Shown here: in pieces, positions 41,670 through 50,027 of the stretch
Position numbering within the stretch: the stretch's first letter is position 1
Layout of the letters: each line of letters starts with the position of its first letter
Source of the DNA: a virus
Length of the DNA: 62,199 nt
Virus record (IMG/VR): IMGVR_UViG_3300047494_000127
Coordinates: 1-62,199 of that record
Direction: 5' to 3' (one strand)
Made by a program: the position numbers and the translations under genes
The notes under the pieces: generated by a model
The model's input: only the letters and a program-made list of their open reading frames with translations
Databases searched by the model: none
What the model was told of the DNA's origin: nothing

Positions 41670-43603
41670 CGTGCCCTCCCGGCCAGGTAAAGCAGCCCAT
41701 TGCGCGTCACCACACGTGCGGGGTTCTTATGTTTGTCCATCTCCCGCAGCGGTCGGAGGTAGTTATAGAAGGTCGCCTTGGTCATCCCATGCTCTTCCAT
41801 CACAGCCTTGCACAACGCCGTCACACTGATGCCGTCGATCACACTCAACTTATCGAGCAGCATTTGCTCGGAATATTTTGCCTCGAACGGACGGCCAACT
41901 TGCTTGAGCGCGGTCGGGTCCGCCGCTTCGTCGATCACGAAAATCGGCTCCTCCCATTTAATCACAAAGGCCGGTGGCCGCTTGAACAACCGCAGTGTCG
42001 ATTCGATGGTGAAGGAATCCTCGTTGTCATGCTCGGTCATGGTGAGGATGGCGTCTGGATCGCGCCCGAACGCGCCGCTGCCGCTCGCCCGGTCCATGCT
42101 CGTCTTGCTGGACTGGTCGCCCTTGGAGAAGTGATGGGAGTAAGCGATGGCCGCTCCGGTGTCGGAAGCGACCTTCTCCAGCAGGTTGAGGATGCGCATG
42201 ACTTCCGCAGTGCCGATTTCGTCCTTCCCTCCGGAGAGTTTGTAATACGGATCGACGATGACCGCGGCGAACGGACCGTGACGGCGGCAGTAAGGCAGAA
42301 TCTTTTCGCTCAAGTCCGCCATCGGATCGACCGCGCCGCGCAAATTCAGCACTTGGAGACTATCCTGAAGCGCCACGTCCTTGGCCGTGGCGATGCGATT
42401 CAGGCGTTTTTGCATCGCCCAATCGGGCACCTCGAAATTGATGAAGAGCACTCGGCCTTGTGTGGTGGGTATCCCCATCCACGGCACCCCGGCAGCAACG
42501 CTCACCGCCAGGTCCGCGAGCACGAAGGTTTTCCGCGCCTTACTCGGACCAGCCAGCATCATCTTGCAAGTTTGATGGAGGATTCCGTGAAGCACCTGAG
42601 GGGGATCTGGCATCAGGTTCTCCGCAAGATTCCATTGTGCTGCGCCCTTTGGCGGCGGTAGATCATACTGCACCTTCCCGGCGGCAAGCTCCGCCAACCG
42701 TTCCGTCTTCTTCTTGCCCTCCTCGATCAAATCCCACACTTGATCTTGCTCGCTGTAAGCGCGCTCCGCCAGCTCGGTATGGACGCGGATGCTCTCCCGC
42801 AGGGCGTATTTTTGCCGGAGCGTGTCCGCGTAATACTCGCACATCACCGGCAAGCCTCCGCACGTGTAAACCTCCGTCACGTAGCCCGCGCCTCCCGCCT
42901 CATCGAGCCGCCCGGCGTCCCGGAGGTGCTGGGTGAGCGTGACCAAATCAAATTCAATCCGCTCCCCATAGAGAAAGAGCATTTCGTCAAAAATGCGGGT
43001 GTGCGCCGGAAGGTGAAAGTGGCCCGCGAAAATGCCTTTCTGGGTGCAAAACAACCCAACATTTGCCGGGTCCACCATGAACGCGCCCAGAAAGCTCTTC
43101 TCCACCTCCGGGGCTTGGGGTAGCAGCCGGTGATGCTCCGGCCCGTGGCTCCCGTTGGCCCGCAGGTTCGCCCCACTTGGCTGCGCCGCCTTCGCCTGCG
43201 GCGGTTGAATCTCCTCGGGCTCACCCGCCGGTCCGTTGTCCATCGCGCGGTCCTCACTGCCGGGGGAGACTTTCCCGAAGACTTGACCGACTTTCCCGGT
43301 CGTCGGGTAAGTCCCCTCTGTCACGCTTTCTGCGCGATTTTTTTCCTCCTCGATATTGCTCAACTGCACCTCGCACCACATCTCCGCCTCTTCCCACTCC
43401 AGCCCCATCCGTTGCTCCACCAGGGCGAGGAACGGGAAGCGGTCGCCGGTGATCTCCTCCGCCATCCCTCGCTTGAGCCCCGCTACGTAAACCTTCGTCG
43501 AGTCATCCAGCCACACCGCCGCGCCCTCGCGCCGTGCGTCGGGGCACAGCGCCAGGGCCAGCTCGGCGGCATGGATTCGGATGCGCTCCTCGAGATCACT
43601 CAT
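41666..43603 (-). CDS. Replicative helicase: DnaB-N and RepA-like ATPase
   Basis: A 645-residue protein. N-terminal about 100 residues unknown; then a DnaB N-terminal-like helical domain (about 165-280, E-K-S-F-L-G-A-F-M ... L-T-Q-H-L-R-D-A-G); then a RecA-like AAA_25/RepA ATPase with the variant Walker A A-G-P-S-K-A-R-K-T near 358 and A-V-I-V-D-P near 450, plus A-Y-S-H-H; and a C-terminal winged-helix part (T-K-A-T-F-Y-N-Y-L-R). It is the likely fork helicase. A good Shine-Dalgarno (AAAGGAG) precedes the ATG. Confidence 0.85.
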   Translation of the reverse strand: MSDLEERIRIHAAELALALCPDARREGAAVWLDDSTKVYVAGLKRGMAEEITGDRFPFLALVEQRMGLEWEEAEMWCEVQLSNIEEEKNRAESVTEGTYPTTGKVGQVFGKVSPGSEDRAMDNGPAGEPEEIQPPQAKAAQPSGANLRANGSHGPEHHRLLPQAPEVEKSFLGAFMVDPANVGLFCTQKGIFAGHFHLPAHTRIFDEMLFLYGERIEFDLVTLTQHLRDAGRLDEAGGAGYVTEVYTCGGLPVMCEYYADTLRQKYALRESIRVHTELAERAYSEQDQVWDLIEEGKKKTERLAELAAGKVQYDLPPPKGAAQWNLAENLMPDPPQVLHGILHQTCKMMLAGPSKARKTFVLADLAVSVAAGVPWMGIPTTQGRVLFINFEVPDWAMQKRLNRIATAKDVALQDSLQVLNLRGAVDPMADLSEKILPYCRRHGPFAAVIVDPYYKLSGGKDEIGTAEVMRILNLLEKVASDTGAAIAYSHHFSKGDQSSKTSMDRASGSGAFGRDPDAILTMTEHDNEDSFTIESTLRLFKRPPAFVIKWEEPIFVIDEAADPTALKQVGRPFEAKYSEQMLLDKLSVIDGISVTALCKAVMEEHGMTKATFYNYLRPLREMDKHKNPARVVTRNGLLYLAGRAR

Positions 43604-43658
43604 CGGGCGCTCCTTTTTGGGAAAGTATTCGCGTCGGCGGACTCACATGAGCCCGCGC

Positions 43659-43701
43659 CAACTGCCGTTCCGATACTCCCAAGACCGGGGAGGGGCAGTT
43701 G
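43659..43701. repeat. Hairpin in the gap before the helicase gene
   Basis: Eight-base arms CAACTGCC/GGCAGTTG enclosing a second small hairpin (CTCCC/GGGAG), in the 154-base gap 43604-43757 between the ParB-like and helicase genes. No U-tract follows. It could be an operator or an attenuator. Confidence 0.45.
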
Positions 43702-43757
43702 CGGCGGTATGCCGGACGCGAAAGTGGAAGAGGGGAAAGAAATCAAGGGCCGATGGG

Positions 43758-44585
43758 TTAAGAGACGAACCGGGGAAACGCTTCGTCCGCCCGCCAGGAG
43801 AGAGTGCGCACGGGCTTCTTCTTCACGTCCGCGTTGAATGCCTTGGTCGTCAGGGCCAGCGTAACCGCCGTGGACATCTTCCCGGTCTGGGTCTTTTGTC
43901 GGATGAAACGCTCCCGCAGCCAGTAGGCCCCCGTGTCCAGCTTCAGGCCCACGCCGCGATTCACCGCGCCCCAGAAGTAGCTCAGGAATTCCTCATGAGG
44001 CTGGCCGTAGAAGAGCAAGAGCGAGCCCGGCGCACCGCGCAGAAAGCCCGGATGATTCGCCCGCTTGCTGATCTCCCGCAGGCACGGATGCGCCTCCAGC
44101 AACGCGAGCAATTCCTGCGTCGAGGGCTTGCAGACCATGGCCGGGTAATCCCGATGCTCGTAACGGTAGACCGCATAGAGGGTCGTCGAGAGCTGCCCCG
44201 CACTCAGCTCCCCGTTGATCGCCAGCACATCCTTGCAACCCCGCGCCCGCCCGCCGATGTCGATCGTGACGAACGCCTCCGGCTCCAAGTTTTCCACGAC
44301 CAGCATGTGGATGGTCACGCCGCTTTTCACAATCGCCCGGAGACGATGCTGACCGTCGATTAGTCGCCCATCCCAATCCACCCGAATCGTGTCGCCGTTG
44401 ACCTTGAACCGTCCACTCGCCATCTCCGACGCGAGGAAATCCACGTGCGAGGAATTCACCGGGCGGTTGTGTTCGATGTTGAACGTCAGGTAGAATTCCG
44501 CCATCTCCGGCGTCATATCCATCCAGGTGGATTTCGGTTCCGGTTTCGGCGCTGGCTCGGGCTGCGGTTGCGGGTCCTTCTTCAT
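43758..44585 (-). CDS. ParB/sulfiredoxin-like protein
   Basis: A 275-residue protein. Residues about 45-110 hold the ParB-like core: R-P-V-N-S-S-H-V-D-F-L, then D-T-I-R-V-D-W-D-G-R-L-I-D-G-Q-H-R-L-R-A. The G-Q-H-R motif is the nucleotide-binding/catalytic signature of this superfamily. The C-terminal part is helical. It may act in partition, as a nuclease or as a CTP switch; only the fold is visible. ATG overlaps the preceding stop. Confidence 0.75.
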   Translation of the reverse strand: MKKDPQPQPEPAPKPEPKSTWMDMTPEMAEFYLTFNIEHNRPVNSSHVDFLASEMASGRFKVNGDTIRVDWDGRLIDGQHRLRAIVKSGVTIHMLVVENLEPEAFVTIDIGGRARGCKDVLAINGELSAGQLSTTLYAVYRYEHRDYPAMVCKPSTQELLALLEAHPCLREISKRANHPGFLRGAPGSLLLFYGQPHEEFLSYFWGAVNRGVGLKLDTGAYWLRERFIRQKTQTGKMSTAVTLALTTKAFNADVKKKPVRTLSWRADEAFPRFVS

Positions 44586-44929
44586 GGCGTTTCGGGTGGT
44601 TGTGGTTTGCATTTGGAAGCCCGTTTCGCCTTCTCGTTTTCCCGCCGTTCCCGCTCCTTTATCACCAGCTCTTGCATCCGATCCTTGAGCGGCCCCGGCA
44701 CGATGCAGAGCACCGCAAAAATCCTCCCCACGTTCGCGTTCTCCGGCGCGTCGTAGGCAAATTTGTTGTTGTAGGGAACGCTCGAAATCCGCGCCAGGAG
44801 CGTGCCCGGTTCGCGCGGCTGGATCGCCGCCTGATGGAGCAGGGGGGCGAGGGTCTTCTCCGCCCAAAGCCCCGGCAGGAAAACCTCCACCGTCTCCAAA
44901 GGCTGGAGGGGTTGCGGGTCGGGATTCAT
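44582..44929 (-). CDS. Unknown small protein before ParB-like gene
   Basis: A 115-residue protein with a charged C-terminal tail (K-E-R-E-R-R-E-N-E-K-A-K-R) and no known motif. First gene of the minus-strand replication operon; its upstream region is attP. Confidence 0.55.
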   Translation of the reverse strand: MNPDPQPLQPLETVEVFLPGLWAEKTLAPLLHQAAIQPREPGTLLARISSVPYNNKFAYDAPENANVGRIFAVLCIVPGPLKDRMQELVIKERERRENEKAKRASKCKPQPPETP

Positions 44930-44960
44930 GGGCGCGGCCCTCCGTTTTGGCCACTCACCC

Positions 44961-45273
44961 GTAAATACCGCTGTATATACCGCTGTATATACCAGTGGGT
45001 TGCTGAGCTAAACTTGACTGGCGCGCTGGTGCGCACATCCATGAGCCCCGACCAGCCTAAAGGCCCTGTATTTATCAGCCTCAGCGAGGAGATGGCCAAT
45101 CTCGTCCACTTCTGCCCACTTCCGTCCAAGTTTGAGAAATTTCGTTCGCAATGAAGAGGCCTCGGGTTCGAATCCCGATACCTCCACACCTGCGGAGCCT
45201 GATAAATAAAGGCTTCGCGGGCGGTGGCCCAAACGGGGGAAATTCCTTGTATATACCCGCAGTATATACCAGT
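44961..45273. other. attP attachment region with arm sites
   Basis: Three tandem 12-mers GTAWATACCNNT at 44961-44996 and two at 45249-45273 flank a core. Inside, 45061-45089 and the reverse complement of 45191-45218 are imperfect inverted repeats sharing TATTTATCAG. The core 45140-45186 is the 3' half of a tRNA gene: anticodon arm with loop TTCGCAA, variable loop, T-arm TCGGGTTCGAATCCCGA, acceptor TACCTCC and A73. This is the architecture of a tyrosine-recombinase attP. The region 44930-45273 has no gene. Confidence 0.8.
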
Positions 45274-46398
45274 ATGGGAATCACTATGAGTGACCACCAA
45301 AAGGCAAAACCACGCGGGACTCGCGAACAACTGGAGCGAGTCGCACCCTACCTTTACCGCCATCAGGTTAATGGGACCTACTACGGGATCAAAAAGGCAG
45401 GCAAGAAGATCAAGAGCAAGTGCTTCGAAACGGTTGATCGCAGAACTGCGGATGGGAAGCTTTTGGAGTGGCTGAAGGAGTTGGGCGACTGTGATTTCGC
45501 CGCAACCGATTTGAAGCTCGACGGGCTTCTCTCCCGCTTCAGGCAAGTCCGAGCCGGCAAAGGCAAGGGAACAAAGGTCGCCGAAAAATCGCTTATCCGG
45601 GTTTTTCGCGAGACATTTCCCCGCCCCATGGACACGCTGGTTTCCCGCGTCCGGCATGGTGATCTCGTCCAGTGGTTGGGAAACCTGCCCAAGAAAATGC
45701 GGCATTCCACCTGGAACCGCTACCGGCTTTTCGTCGCGCAGCTCTTCGCGCTCGCCGTCACGGAGCACGTGATTGCTAAGAACCCGTTCGACGAAGGAAA
45801 GATTGCGGTTAAAAAAAAGCAGCACGTGAAGCGGCCCGTCCCAACTCCCGAGGAGTTTCAAGCAATCATTCACAATATTCGCAACAACCTGCCGAATGCC
45901 GATCGCGAGGACAGCGCCAACTTCGCCGAGTTCCTTGGCTTGGCCGGCGTCGGTCAGGCCGAGGCAAGCGCCTTGGAGTGGGAGAATATCGGCGAGAAAA
46001 CCATCCGCCTCACCCGCACCAAAACGCGCCGCGATTTCGAGATTCCGATATACCTTTGGCTTCGGCCCCTGATCGAGCGCTTGCGCGCCAAAGCCGGTCC
46101 CCACCCAACGGGCCGTGTGTTCAAAGTGAAGGATGTGAAGCACGCGCTGGCCGGAGCCCTTGAGCGCTTGCACCTTGGGCACTTCTCCCAGCGCTCCCTC
46201 CGGGCCATGCTCATCAAGCGCCTTTGGGAAGGCGACGTTGATGTGAAGTTGATTGCAAAATGGCAGGGTCATAGCGACGGCGGAAAATTGATCTTGTCCA
46301 CCTACACCGAAGTCTTTGGGAGCAACGATGCGGCGTATGAAGCGGCGGAGCTGGCCAAGGTCGAGGGCAAGGTGGTGCAGTTCAGAAATGCGGCCTAG
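45274..46398 (+). CDS. int: Tyrosine-recombinase integrase
   Basis: A 374-residue integrase if started at the ATG at 45274, or 370 from 45286. An upstream in-frame ATG at 45151 would translate the attP tRNA core and is rejected. The C-terminal catalytic domain has W-Q-G-H-S-D-G-G and the nucleophile T-Y-T-E-V-F. Variations: the first catalytic Arg is Gln (G-V-G-Q-A-E-A-S-A-L) and H-x-x-R is R-S-L-R. This combination resembles a variant I recall from Verrucomicrobiota. It catalyses integration at a host tRNA gene. The arm repeats run up to its start and may allow autoregulation. Confidence 0.88.
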   Translation: MGITMSDHQKAKPRGTREQLERVAPYLYRHQVNGTYYGIKKAGKKIKSKCFETVDRRTADGKLLEWLKELGDCDFAATDLKLDGLLSRFRQVRAGKGKGTKVAEKSLIRVFRETFPRPMDTLVSRVRHGDLVQWLGNLPKKMRHSTWNRYRLFVAQLFALAVTEHVIAKNPFDEGKIAVKKKQHVKRPVPTPEEFQAIIHNIRNNLPNADREDSANFAEFLGLAGVGQAEASALEWENIGEKTIRLTRTKTRRDFEIPIYLWLRPLIERLRAKAGPHPTGRVFKVKDVKHALAGALERLHLGHFSQRSLRAMLIKRLWEGDVDVKLIAKWQGHSDGGKLILSTYTEVFGSNDAAYEAAELAKVEGKVVQFRNAA

Positions 46399-46592
46399 CT
46401 GGTTCTCTCGTAGAACGTCTCTACGTCTTTCGCAGGAATGCGGACGACCCGCATAGCCTTGGATTTGCGGAGCAGCTTCCGCTTGATCAAAAGCTGGACC
46501 ATTCGGCGGGATACCCGAAGGTATGCTGCCGCCTCATTGATCGTGTAGCAGTTTCGTTGTGGCGATGCAGAGTCAATTTTCAAGGAGGGCAT
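46395..46592 (-). CDS. Excisionase-like helix-turn-helix protein 1
   Basis: A 65-residue DNA-binding protein: Y-T-I-N-E-A-A-A-Y-L-R-V-S-R-R-M-V-Q-L-L, then a wing V-R-I-P-A-K-D-V-E-T-F-Y. This is the MerR-like/HTH_17 fold of excisionases. It ends four bases inside the end of the integrase gene, in convergent orientation. Probable directionality factor. Confidence 0.75.
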   Translation of the reverse strand: MPSLKIDSASPQRNCYTINEAAAYLRVSRRMVQLLIKRKLLRKSKAMRVVRIPAKDVETFYERTS

Positions 46593-46612
46593 ATTTTGGA
46601 AAGACGAGACGG

Positions 46613-46813
46613 TTATGGAGCCCGGTTGGCAAAACTATCGACATCGGCACGCGGGATCAAAATCCGGTAAATTGTCGGATCACGGCGAAGCTGGCCGGAG
46701 GAGATCAATCGACGGACGCTCTTTGTTGAGCGGTGCAGAACCGTTGCCGCCTCTTCGAGCGTGTAGAACATTTCAGCGGGGACCGAAACCTGATGAGGCT
46801 CCTGAGCGCTCAC
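46613..46813 (-). CDS. Excisionase-like helix-turn-helix protein 2
   Basis: A 66-residue paralogue of its neighbours: F-Y-T-L-E-E-A-A-T-V-L-H-R-S-T-K-S-V-R-R, wing R-I-L-I-P-R-A-D-V-D-S-F-A. Probably binds related sites. The gap before it is short. Confidence 0.7.
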   Translation of the reverse strand: MSAQEPHQVSVPAEMFYTLEEAATVLHRSTKSVRRLISSGQLRRDPTIYRILIPRADVDSFANRAP

Positions 46814-46838
46814 AGGCCACCTCCGCTTTTCCCGTGCG

Positions 46839-47147
46839 CTAAACCGTCCTCCGGAAGAACGTCTCCACGTCCTTTGCCGGAATGTAGATTTTGCTCAAAG
46901 CCTTGGAGGAGCCGAGCAGCTTGCGCTTGATGAGCCGGCGCACAGTTTTGTCCGCCACTCCCAACTTCGCAGCGGCCTCCTTGATGGTGTAGCCGGCCTT
47001 TCCATTCACCTTGCTCCGCCGCTCTGGAGCTGCCTGTGGCGCGTTTTCTTTCATCCGCTGGACCACGATCTCGCCGATCTCCTCCACGACGAGTTCTGCG
47101 GCTTCCTGGATAAGCTGAGCAAGTCTGGCGGCATTGGCTGGCTTCAC
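46839..47147 (-). CDS. Excisionase-like helix-turn-helix protein 3, longer
   Basis: A 102-residue protein with a GTG start. The N-terminal 45 residues are a separate helical region; the C-terminal part is a third HTH_17 copy (Y-T-I-K-E-A-A-A-K-L-G-V-A-D-K-T-V-R-R, then I-Y-I-P-A-K-D-V-E-T-F-F). Closest to copy 1, suggesting duplication. Confidence 0.7.
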   Translation of the reverse strand: MKPANAARLAQLIQEAAELVVEEIGEIVVQRMKENAPQAAPERRSKVNGKAGYTIKEAAAKLGVADKTVRRLIKRKLLGSSKALSKIYIPAKDVETFFRRTV

Positions 47148-47192
47148 GGGGCCGATGGTTGGCGGATACCGGTTCCGTTGTCATCTCAATTT

Positions 47193-47753
47193 TCATAGGC
47201 TGCGAATGGTAGAAAGCGCGAGGTCCTTGGCTTCGTTGAGTGCGGCCATGTCGGCGTGACTGCCTCCACGATCGGGATGGGCGTCCACGGCCTTCCTACG
47301 CCAAGCGGCCATCACCTCCGGTTCGCTCGCGGTCTGCGGCACTCCCCGCACTTCCCAGCATGACGGGCCGGAGCGCGCGGGGAGAGCCTTGAAGCCCTTG
47401 AACATGGCGGTAATCATGTGCTTCGCGCCCCAGCGCTCCATGCCGCGCATGGCCTCGATGGTCAAGGCGATGGCGTGGACGTTGTGAGCCAGCACTTGCC
47501 AGCGGTCACAGGGGACCGCGATAGCCTGGTTGCGCAAATCGAAGTAGGCGACCACTCCCGGATCAGCGGGACGCTCCGCGCCGAGCGTGTAGTTGGACGA
47601 AAGGACGAGTCCCTTGCCGCCGAGCAATTCCACCTCACGCTTCAGCGCTTTGAGCGCAGATGGCAGCTCCGTTTTGAAGCGGCCCGATTCGCGCGCCGTG
47701 GTGCGCGGCCAGCCGGACGGCCATTGCAGGGGGTAGGCGGCGATCGTGCTCAT
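47193..47753 (-). CDS. J-domain protein
   Basis: A 186-residue protein with a C-terminal J-domain half: A-W-R-R-K-A-V-D-A-H-P-D-R-G-G-S, where H-P-D is the DnaK-activating motif. The N-terminal part is a mixed domain with W-P-x-x-W-P-R-T. Similar J-domain proteins are widespread in phages and may recruit host DnaK for replication. Overlaps the repeat protein gene by four bases. Confidence 0.78.
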   Translation of the reverse strand: MSTIAAYPLQWPSGWPRTTARESGRFKTELPSALKALKREVELLGGKGLVLSSNYTLGAERPADPGVVAYFDLRNQAIAVPCDRWQVLAHNVHAIALTIEAMRGMERWGAKHMITAMFKGFKALPARSGPSCWEVRGVPQTASEPEVMAAWRRKAVDAHPDRGGSHADMAALNEAKDLALSTIRSL

Positions 47754-48841
47754 GCTTTAACGAATTTTCCATCCACCACCTTGTAATCTTGATTATGTTC
47801 AATGCCGTCTTCGCCCACATACCCGACGACGATCCGAAAGCGTTTCGCTACTTCACACCAATAGGCCCCGATGACGGCACCGTTTTGACCGGCTTTCACC
47901 TGAGAGCCTCTCCCGAGCGCGCAGGCAATTCCGTAGTAGCCCGTGGCAGCGGCGTGGCCGGACTCGCCCGTGGCGGCGGCATGGCCGTAGTAGCCAGTGG
48001 CGGCGGCATGGCCGGAGTAGCCCGTGGCAGCGGCGTGGCCGTAGTAGCCCGTGGCAGCGGCGTGGCCGTAGTCGCCCGTGGCAGCGGCGTGGCCGTAGTC
48101 GCCCGTGGCAGCGGCATGGCCGGAGTTGCCAGTGGCGGCGGCATGGCCGTAGTAGCCAGTGGCGGCGGCATGGCCGGAGTTGCCAGTGGCGGCGGCATGG
48201 CCGGAGTTGCCAGTGGCGGCGGCATGGCCGTAGTCGCCCGTGGCGGCGGCATGGCCGTAGTCGCCCGTGGCAGCGGCGTGGCCGGAGTAGCCCGTGGCAG
48301 CGGCGTGGCCGTAGTCGCCCGTGGCAGCGGCGTGGCCGTAGTCGCCCGTGGCAGCGGCATGGCCGTAGTCGCCCGTGGCGGCGGCATGGCCGTAGTCGCC
48401 CGTGGCAGCGGCGTGGCCGGAGTAGCCCGTGGCAGCGGCGTGGCCGTAGTAGCCAGTGGCCATTGACTCAAGCGGGGTGGGCTTGGGTCGGTGTCGGCGA
48501 ACTAACGCCATCGCATCCCACCAAAAGCCCACGAAGACGACTTTTCCGCGACGAAACTTACATTTGTTTTCGAGATCACCTTGGCCGTGCAGAATTGAAC
48601 TTTCCTCCACCTCCACCACCAACCATTTTCGGTCGTGTCCTTTGGCTTTCAAACTGAAATCACCCACTCCCCATAACCACCCGTGGAGCCCGTTACCGCA
48701 GGAATAATTCTCCACAAAATCAGGAGCTTCGACCATTCCCTCAGACGGCCATCGAAATCCTCCGTAACTGGTCATGTCAGCAAGGCAAGTGCGAAGAACA
48801 AGGGCGTGGCCTACGGGAAGCGTATAGCTGGTAGTATTCAT
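47750..48841 (-). CDS. Octapeptide-repeat protein, DUF7666-like
   Basis: A 363-residue protein. Residues 1-125 form a domain with N-G-L-H-G-W-L-W-G-V-G and W-L-V-V-E-V-E (the DUF7666-like region, recalled). Residues about 127-290 are 19 exact copies and one degraded copy of the octad G-H-A-A-A-T-G plus two variable residues out of D, Y, N, S, E. The repeat probably folds as a beta-helix. The end is G-R-G-S-Q-V-K-A then a short beta domain. Function unknown. Confidence 0.72.
   Translation of the reverse strand: MNTTSYTLPVGHALVLRTCLADMTSYGGFRWPSEGMVEAPDFVENYSCGNGLHGWLWGVGDFSLKAKGHDRKWLVVEVEESSILHGQGDLENKCKFRRGKVVFVGFWWDAMALVRRHRPKPTPLESMATGYYGHAAATGYSGHAAATGDYGHAAATGDYGHAAATGDYGHAAATGDYGHAAATGYSGHAAATGDYGHAAATGDYGHAAATGNSGHAAATGNSGHAAATGYYGHAAATGNSGHAAATGDYGHAAATGDYGHAAATGYYGHAAATGYSGHAAATGYYGHAAATGESGHAAATGYYGIACALGRGSQVKAGQNGAVIGAYWCEVAKRFRIVVGYVGEDGIEHNQDYKVVDGKFVKA
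47935..48465 (-). repeat. 24-bp tandem coding repeats
   Basis: About 20 copies of a 24-bp unit encoding the octapeptide, contiguous with no spacers. Variation is concentrated in the codons for the two changing residues. Prone to copy-number change and assembly collapse. Confidence 0.85.
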
Positions 48842-49926
48842 AACTTTTCAATCGACGGTGCGACTTCCGTGGAGACGAGCAGCGGGCCGAGCAAATTCTG
48901 GATTGCCTTGCTGGCCTCCGCTCCGGTGTTGCCTCGCGTTTGGTAGAGCTTGATCGCGTTGCCCACGGTCAGCCCGGCAAACTGCAAAAGCTGTAATTCG
49001 GAAAAGCCCGCCGCGAGCAAGCGCTCGAAAGCCTTGGGCGCGTCTTTGATCGAACGGCGCGGGGAATTTTCCACCAGCATGTAGCCGGGCAACGTGCCCG
49101 CCTCGATGCGCGCCCGCGCTTCGGCTTTGATGCCCTTGACCCACGCATCCGAGAGGAGCGAGATGGCCGTCAGGCAGGTTGAAAGCTGGTCGGTCGTGAG
49201 ATCCTTGGCCGGCACCGCCACGAGCGGCGTGGCCGTGGAGATCAGCGCGCGGAATTCCGGGCATCCCACCTTCGCCTTGCAATACTCGCAGGCGTCCGCG
49301 CTGGCTACGCGCGGAGCCCCAGAGCCTTGCGCCCGATCCCAGATAGCCAGCAACTCATACCGGGCCTGGATGAGATCGGCACGCGTGTAGCGTGCAACGC
49401 TCTTCGCCGATTCCTTTGGAAGCCGGGGCTGGACAATGCCCACATAGACCGCGTCGCAATCCCATTCCTCCGCGCCCTGGACGGCGTAGGAGCGCAGTTG
49501 CAGATTGCGCGCGGCGGATGGAACGGCGGTCCGCCCAAACTTCTTGTCCGTGATGATCAGCACCTTGGCGGCTGGGTAATAGCGCCAGCGGTCGCAATGC
49601 CCGGTCCAGAGCAGTTTGAGCCCACGATGCAGTTGCAGCTCTTTCTCGTGGCCCTCCTGGAATTCCGCTTCCTCCAGTCCGTGCATCTGGATCACGACGG
49701 CGTAAATCTCCGCCTCGATCTCTTCGGCGCGGTTCAGCGTGCGAAGTTGCTCGTCTTCCAAGTGGGTGCGCGGCTTGGTCGGATCAGCCGCCAGCGCGTG
49801 GAGGTCGTGGCCCTCCTCCGCCTGCTCGCTCGTCTCTTCCGGCAGGCCATCCTCCGCCCAGTGACTCCCCGGACAGAGCGCGCGGCGGAAAAGATTGCTG
49901 CTGCTGGTCGTGGGGCGCGCGTTCAT
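48838..49926 (-). CDS. PD-(D/E)XK nuclease, DUF2800/Cas4-like
   Basis: A 362-residue protein. Nuclease core: G-H-C-D-R-W ... I-I-T-D-K-K-F-G, with the Q-L-R-S-Y motif after. Four cysteines (C-P-G-S near 18 and C-E-Y-C-K-A-K-V-G-C near 225-235) could hold an iron-sulfur cluster as in AddB and Cas4. It is the exonuclease partner expected for RecT, which is in the same operon. Confidence 0.82.
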   Translation of the reverse strand: MNARPTTSSSNLFRRALCPGSHWAEDGLPEETSEQAEEGHDLHALAADPTKPRTHLEDEQLRTLNRAEEIEAEIYAVVIQMHGLEEAEFQEGHEKELQLHRGLKLLWTGHCDRWRYYPAAKVLIITDKKFGRTAVPSAARNLQLRSYAVQGAEEWDCDAVYVGIVQPRLPKESAKSVARYTRADLIQARYELLAIWDRAQGSGAPRVASADACEYCKAKVGCPEFRALISTATPLVAVPAKDLTTDQLSTCLTAISLLSDAWVKGIKAEARARIEAGTLPGYMLVENSPRRSIKDAPKAFERLLAAGFSELQLLQFAGLTVGNAIKLYQTRGNTGAEASKAIQNLLGPLLVSTEVAPSIEKL

Positions 49927-50012
49927 CGGCGGAGTTGTTTCCGAATCAGCACGAGCGCAAGAAGGCCGGCGACCGCGGCGATTGCCAGCGGCCAGTTCGT
50001 GGATTGGTGCAT
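49923..50012 (-). CDS. 29-residue membrane peptide
   Basis: A tiny frame with one hydrophobic helix (W-P-L-A-I-A-A-V-A-G-L-L-A-L-V-L-I) and a basic end (R-K-Q-L-R-R). The ATGA overlap with the nuclease gene supports translation. Role unknown. Confidence 0.5.
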   Translation of the reverse strand: MHQSTNWPLAIAAVAGLLALVLIRKQLRR

Positions 50013-50027
50013 AAGCGCGTTCCCGGA

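Noticed and set aside
45151-45273. Integrase start at 45151
   Set aside because: It would translate the tRNA-derived attP core and the arm repeats; the ATG at 45274 follows the repeats.
44926-46272. Long open frame opposite the integrase gene
   Set aside because: It is antisense over the whole integrase, has no family pattern and follows from high GC and codon bias.
47935-48465. CRISPR-like array
   Set aside because: The repeats are contiguous 24-mers without spacers and encode an octapeptide in frame.
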